From assembly GCA_037176845.1 (NCBI GenBank), contig JAYKXP010000061.1, positions 270,745-334,744 of the forward strand: a DNA stretch of 64,000 bases. Direction: 5' to 3'. The stretch's first letter is position 1. Each line of letters starts with the position of its first letter. Source of the DNA: Paramarasmius palmivorus (Eukaryota; Basidiomycota; Agaricomycetes; Agaricales; Marasmiaceae). The notes beneath the pieces were generated by a model. That model saw nothing but the letters and a program-made list of their open reading frames with translations. It was not told where the DNA came from and searched no databases. Position numbers and translations under genes: made by a program. Positions 60,970-64,000 of the stretch are shown here, in pieces.

Positions 60970-62607
60970 CTAAAGGTCCTTGAAATATTCTTCTCTTATG
61001 AGAGGCGAGTTCACCGGGGAGTGAGGCAAAGAAAGGTACCGGCCTTGTTCTTCTGCCCTTTTCAGATACCACTTTCGAATGACCCAGAGCACGACTCCAA
61101 CAAAGAAGAGAAGACCAAAAAGCCCTGCGACGGTACCGAGGCAAGCGCGGGGATGTTCCTTGACTAGTGCTTCGAAGAACGAACATCTCTGCGAGAAGGG
61201 TGCCTCTGCCAAGCTGCGAATCGGCCAGTAGTTTCCTCTCTGTGGTGGAACGACGCAGATGAGCAGATCACCATCGGTGACCGGCTCGAACTCGGGTTGA
61301 ACGGTCGTCTTAGAGGTGATGTTGTAGTCAATGACGAACGGTGCCGGAGAAGGAATGGTGTCGAAATGGCTGCAGTTGGGACCGCGTTCTGCGAAGAATG
61401 ACGTATTTCCAAAGAGCACGTTGTCTCGGACGGTGAAGTTGTGGGCAGAGGTGACAGCGATGCCATATCCGAAGCCTCCTGAAAGGCGATTTCCTTCGAC
61501 AAGTCCGGATGAACTAACGTTGCTCCCATACTTGTTGCCAAACCACACTCGAGGGCCTATGGCGATGCCAACCCTGAAGAAGTGCCAATGTCAATGAAGG
61601 GAAAGAACCGCGTGTTTGGTACACATACTTGATGAAGACGTGATCCCTATTTTCACCCTTCCTTAGGTCAAAAGATCGTTGCTCAGTATCGGCATATGCG
61701 CCCAAGACAGTGTTGTTTCGGACAACCGTGCCGGTATAATTGCCGTGGTATGGAGAGTAATCGACCAGATTGATCCCTCCCAGCTGCGTGTACTGCACAA
61801 TGATCGGTAAGTGCGAGAACATAATGCAGTGAGTGCTGCACCCACATTGCCGACTTCAACGGTATTGTTGTATATTTGGGATCCAGGAGCACCAAATACC
61901 ACGATCCCGCCGTCCGTGGCGCCCCTAATAACGTTGTTACGCACAACGCTGTTCGCACAACTCAGACTGATGCCGTCTGCCCAGTTCGAGCGCTGGTCGG
62001 TTCCGCACGGTCCAATCTCGTTGTTCTGAACTGTAGCATTGTTGCATGTGAGTGGACCCTGGGTGACATGTAGACAAGACCACCCTCGAGGATCGTGCGA
62101 CTTGACATATTCGATAAGCTGATCCGAATTGGGCCCACCCATCTCGATGTTCGCACCACCTTGAGCTATTGGGGAACCAGCACGATTGCCTTCGATCTAT
62201 GGCAAAGATGAGCAATATTACCAGTGGGTGTAACGAGATTATCTCACTTGGATGTTACGCAACTTGATGCCATCGCATTCATTGCAGTTTCCTTCAACAG
62301 CTGCTGTGTGTCCAGTTCCATTCACGACTGGCCCAGAGACTACGAGAGTTGCTCTAGCATCATCAACGGGATAGCCGACAGTACTGATTTCTTGACCAGG
62401 AGCCGTAAAACGAATGGGAGCCTGTATCACGTAACGCGTGTTCTGACAGAGCTTGAGGACGTATCCAGTCCCAGAAGAACGAAGAAGGTCGTTAAGACGA
62501 TCGGTAACGGTGTTCTGTGGTTCGGCAGGTATGCAATCGTCGTTTGCTAGAACTTTTCTACTGGAAGGTGTAAAGCCTTGTAAATCAATGGTCAAGTTGT
62601 ACAACAC
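60970..62607 (-). CDS. Membrane-anchored right-handed beta-helix (pectin-lyase-fold) protein
   Basis: Several exons encode repeated beta-helix coils with Asn ladders (CNNATVQNNEIGPCGTDQR, CANSVVRNNVIRGATDGGI, YTGTVVRNNTVLGAY, NVSSSGLVEGNRLSGGFGYG, FTVRDNVLFGNTSFF). The upstream exon starts near 62607 with GFTPSSRKVLANDDCIPAE; the true first exon, probably with the signal peptide, is not resolved and may lie between 62620 and 62890. The C-terminus has one transmembrane helix (CLGTVAGLFGLLFFVGVVLW), then a basic stop-transfer IRKWYLKR and a short cytosolic tail ending at 60970. Such folds bind or cleave polysaccharide, but no pectinase active-site signature is evident. The protein is probably displayed at the cell surface. 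Confidence 0.75.
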
Positions 62608-62995
62608 ACCTCGCCTTGTAAGATTGGCTCATGATCGACTTTCTAGCAAAGAAATCGATAAGATCTCGAGGATAGGTGTTTTGGATGAAAGAGCGTGTGT
62701 AAAGACTGTAAACGCGTCGCTTGTCGTGAACTCGTAGTGAGTACGAGCCGCCTAAGATATGAATGAGCTAACGAAGAGACGGAGAAATAGACAGGTATGC
62801 TCACCGAGACAGAAGCCTTAGTAGTAGCAGAACTAGTGATGGTGGTTGAAAGAAGAGAATTGGGGATCGCCGTTACCTTATTTATGGCCACACGTTTCTC
62901 ACGTAGAGGCGCACCACAGGCCTACTCGTCATAAGTATATAGCATTACTCGTCGCATAACGTCGAAAAAATCCCTGATACCGAACAGTTACACAT

Positions 62996-64000
62996 TCAAT
63001 TTCTATGCCTATCTGCTCTCCGGTCGTCTCTGTCGTCAGCTGAGTGGCGCCTATACCTGTCATCAACATCAGACGGTGGTCGTCCGCGAGGATATTCGCT
63101 GGGTCTCCTTTGCGGAGACCTACTACGAGCATTATAATCTCTCCTAGGTGGAGGCGACCTGCTCCGAGAATAGTGCCTTCTCCTGGGGCTCACTGAACGT
63201 CTCGGCGATCTGCTGAGAGAACGCTCGTCTTTCCTACGTGATTCGCTAGGTCCTGCACCTTCTCGTCCGCCAATAGAAGCCAAAAGTGCTTCAACACCCT
63301 TTACACCCTCAGACTTCTTCTTTTCCTTTTTCGCCTTCTTCTCTCGTTTTCTTTCCTTCCTAGCCCGTCTTTCCTCTGGGGTCTCGTCTTTATGTTTGCC
63401 CTTCGACTTCGACTTCTTCGACTTCTTCTTTGCCTTCTCCTCCCTACGTTTTTCGAGGAGGTAATCCCGCATAGGGTCCTCTGGGTCAATCTCCGGGCCA
63501 GACGATGCTGAAGAGTCATCTGATGCTTCACCCTCATCTATTTCAGCTTCAGTAAGGGGACAGACGAAAATTAATGTAACCATAACAGACCTATAACCAT
63601 CTCGGGGCGTGCATTGAAGTTTTCTTCTTCGGGTTCGATCCATTCTCCATCTTCACCCTTGGTTCGTGGCTGTCGGTATTGCTTGACATGATCAACACGT
63701 AGTGTCCTCTCTAATACCTTGGCTCCGTTGAGATTGTCGACAGCCAGGATTGTAGAACGTTGGTCTTCATACATGAGGAACGCAAAGCCCTTTGGCTTGC
63801 CCGTTTCTTTATCTCGAGGCATATGTATGTCCATGATTTCACCATATCTGTAATACGAGCATACACATCAACCGTTTGAGCGTATAACAACAAAGCTTAC
63901 TGGGAAAATATTGTTATAACATCCCCCTCAGTCAGCTCGAAATGAAGTCCTCCAACGAAGATCCGGGCAGAATCCTTGTATTCGTCGTGCCATGACCTGT
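62996..64000 (-). CDS. IST3: Ist3/RBMX2-type splicing factor (partial, runs off the window)
   Basis: The 5' part lies beyond the right edge. Visible exons give [20 protein letters not shown], then, after an intron, [39 protein letters not shown] and [12 protein letters not shown]. This is the RNA recognition motif of Ist3/Snu17/RBMX2, including the preceding W-H-D-x-Y-K-D-S signature. Ist3 is a subunit of the RES complex bound to the U2 snRNP. The tail after [20 protein letters not shown] is a Lys/Glu-rich helix followed by an RS-like domain ([20 protein letters not shown]). The stop is at 62996. This tail is longer than in yeast and typical of basidiomycete and animal versions. Confidence 0.88.

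Overview
The window reads as nuclear DNA of a basidiomycete fungus, most likely an agaricomycete. Genes carry many introns of about 50 bp and are packed on both strands. The recognisable families include a DUF6534 membrane protein, several F-box proteins, a Zn(II)2Cys6 regulator and a very long Helitron Rep-helicase. I saw no bacterial-style operon, CRISPR array, rRNA or convincing tRNA gene.

Layout. 0.1-20 kb is dominated by three diverged copies of an unfamiliar secreted-protein gene: copy A at 436-1801 (+), copy B at 12598-13971 (-) and copy C at 18353-19690 (-). Interspersed are a CNH-domain gene, a tandem pair of short-chain dehydrogenases, one unrecognised gene and a Ser/Pro-rich coiled-coil gene. 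20-23.3 kb holds an unrecognised F-box-like gene and an F-box/LRR gene that appears frameshifted. 23.6-34 kb is a housekeeping block: a Deg1/Pus3-type tRNA pseudouridine synthase, a Yih1/IMPACT homologue, a Zn2Cys6 factor, an Atg29 homologue and nuclear poly(A) polymerase. 34.3-51.6 kb carries the DUF6534 protein, a large unrecognised protein, two paralogous F-box genes and three unrecognised accessory genes, one with an RNase H1 N-terminal-like module. 52.4-59.7 kb is a single uninterrupted Helitron ORF. The right edge holds a membrane-anchored beta-helix protein and a partial Ist3/RBMX2-type splicing factor.

The most interesting element is the three-copy secreted family. Each copy combines a signal peptide, an immediate dibasic (Kex2-like) site, eight conserved cysteines, a D-H-I-V-E-L-Q ... 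N-L ... N-x-A-K pattern resembling an HNH (His-Me finger) nuclease core, and a separate last exon encoding a Lys/Ala/Pro-rich tail like that of histone H1. The copies share a TATA box and a 17-bp downstream box at nearly fixed spacing. Copies A and C are an inverted segmental duplication that includes more than 300 bp of promoter. Copy A has lost one base inside the putative nuclease core. The nuclease assignment is an inference from motifs; no search was run.

Gene models were built by eye from reading frames, splice signals and paralogue comparison. Exon limits are firm for copies A, B and C and for the gene at 48751-50265, and approximate elsewhere.
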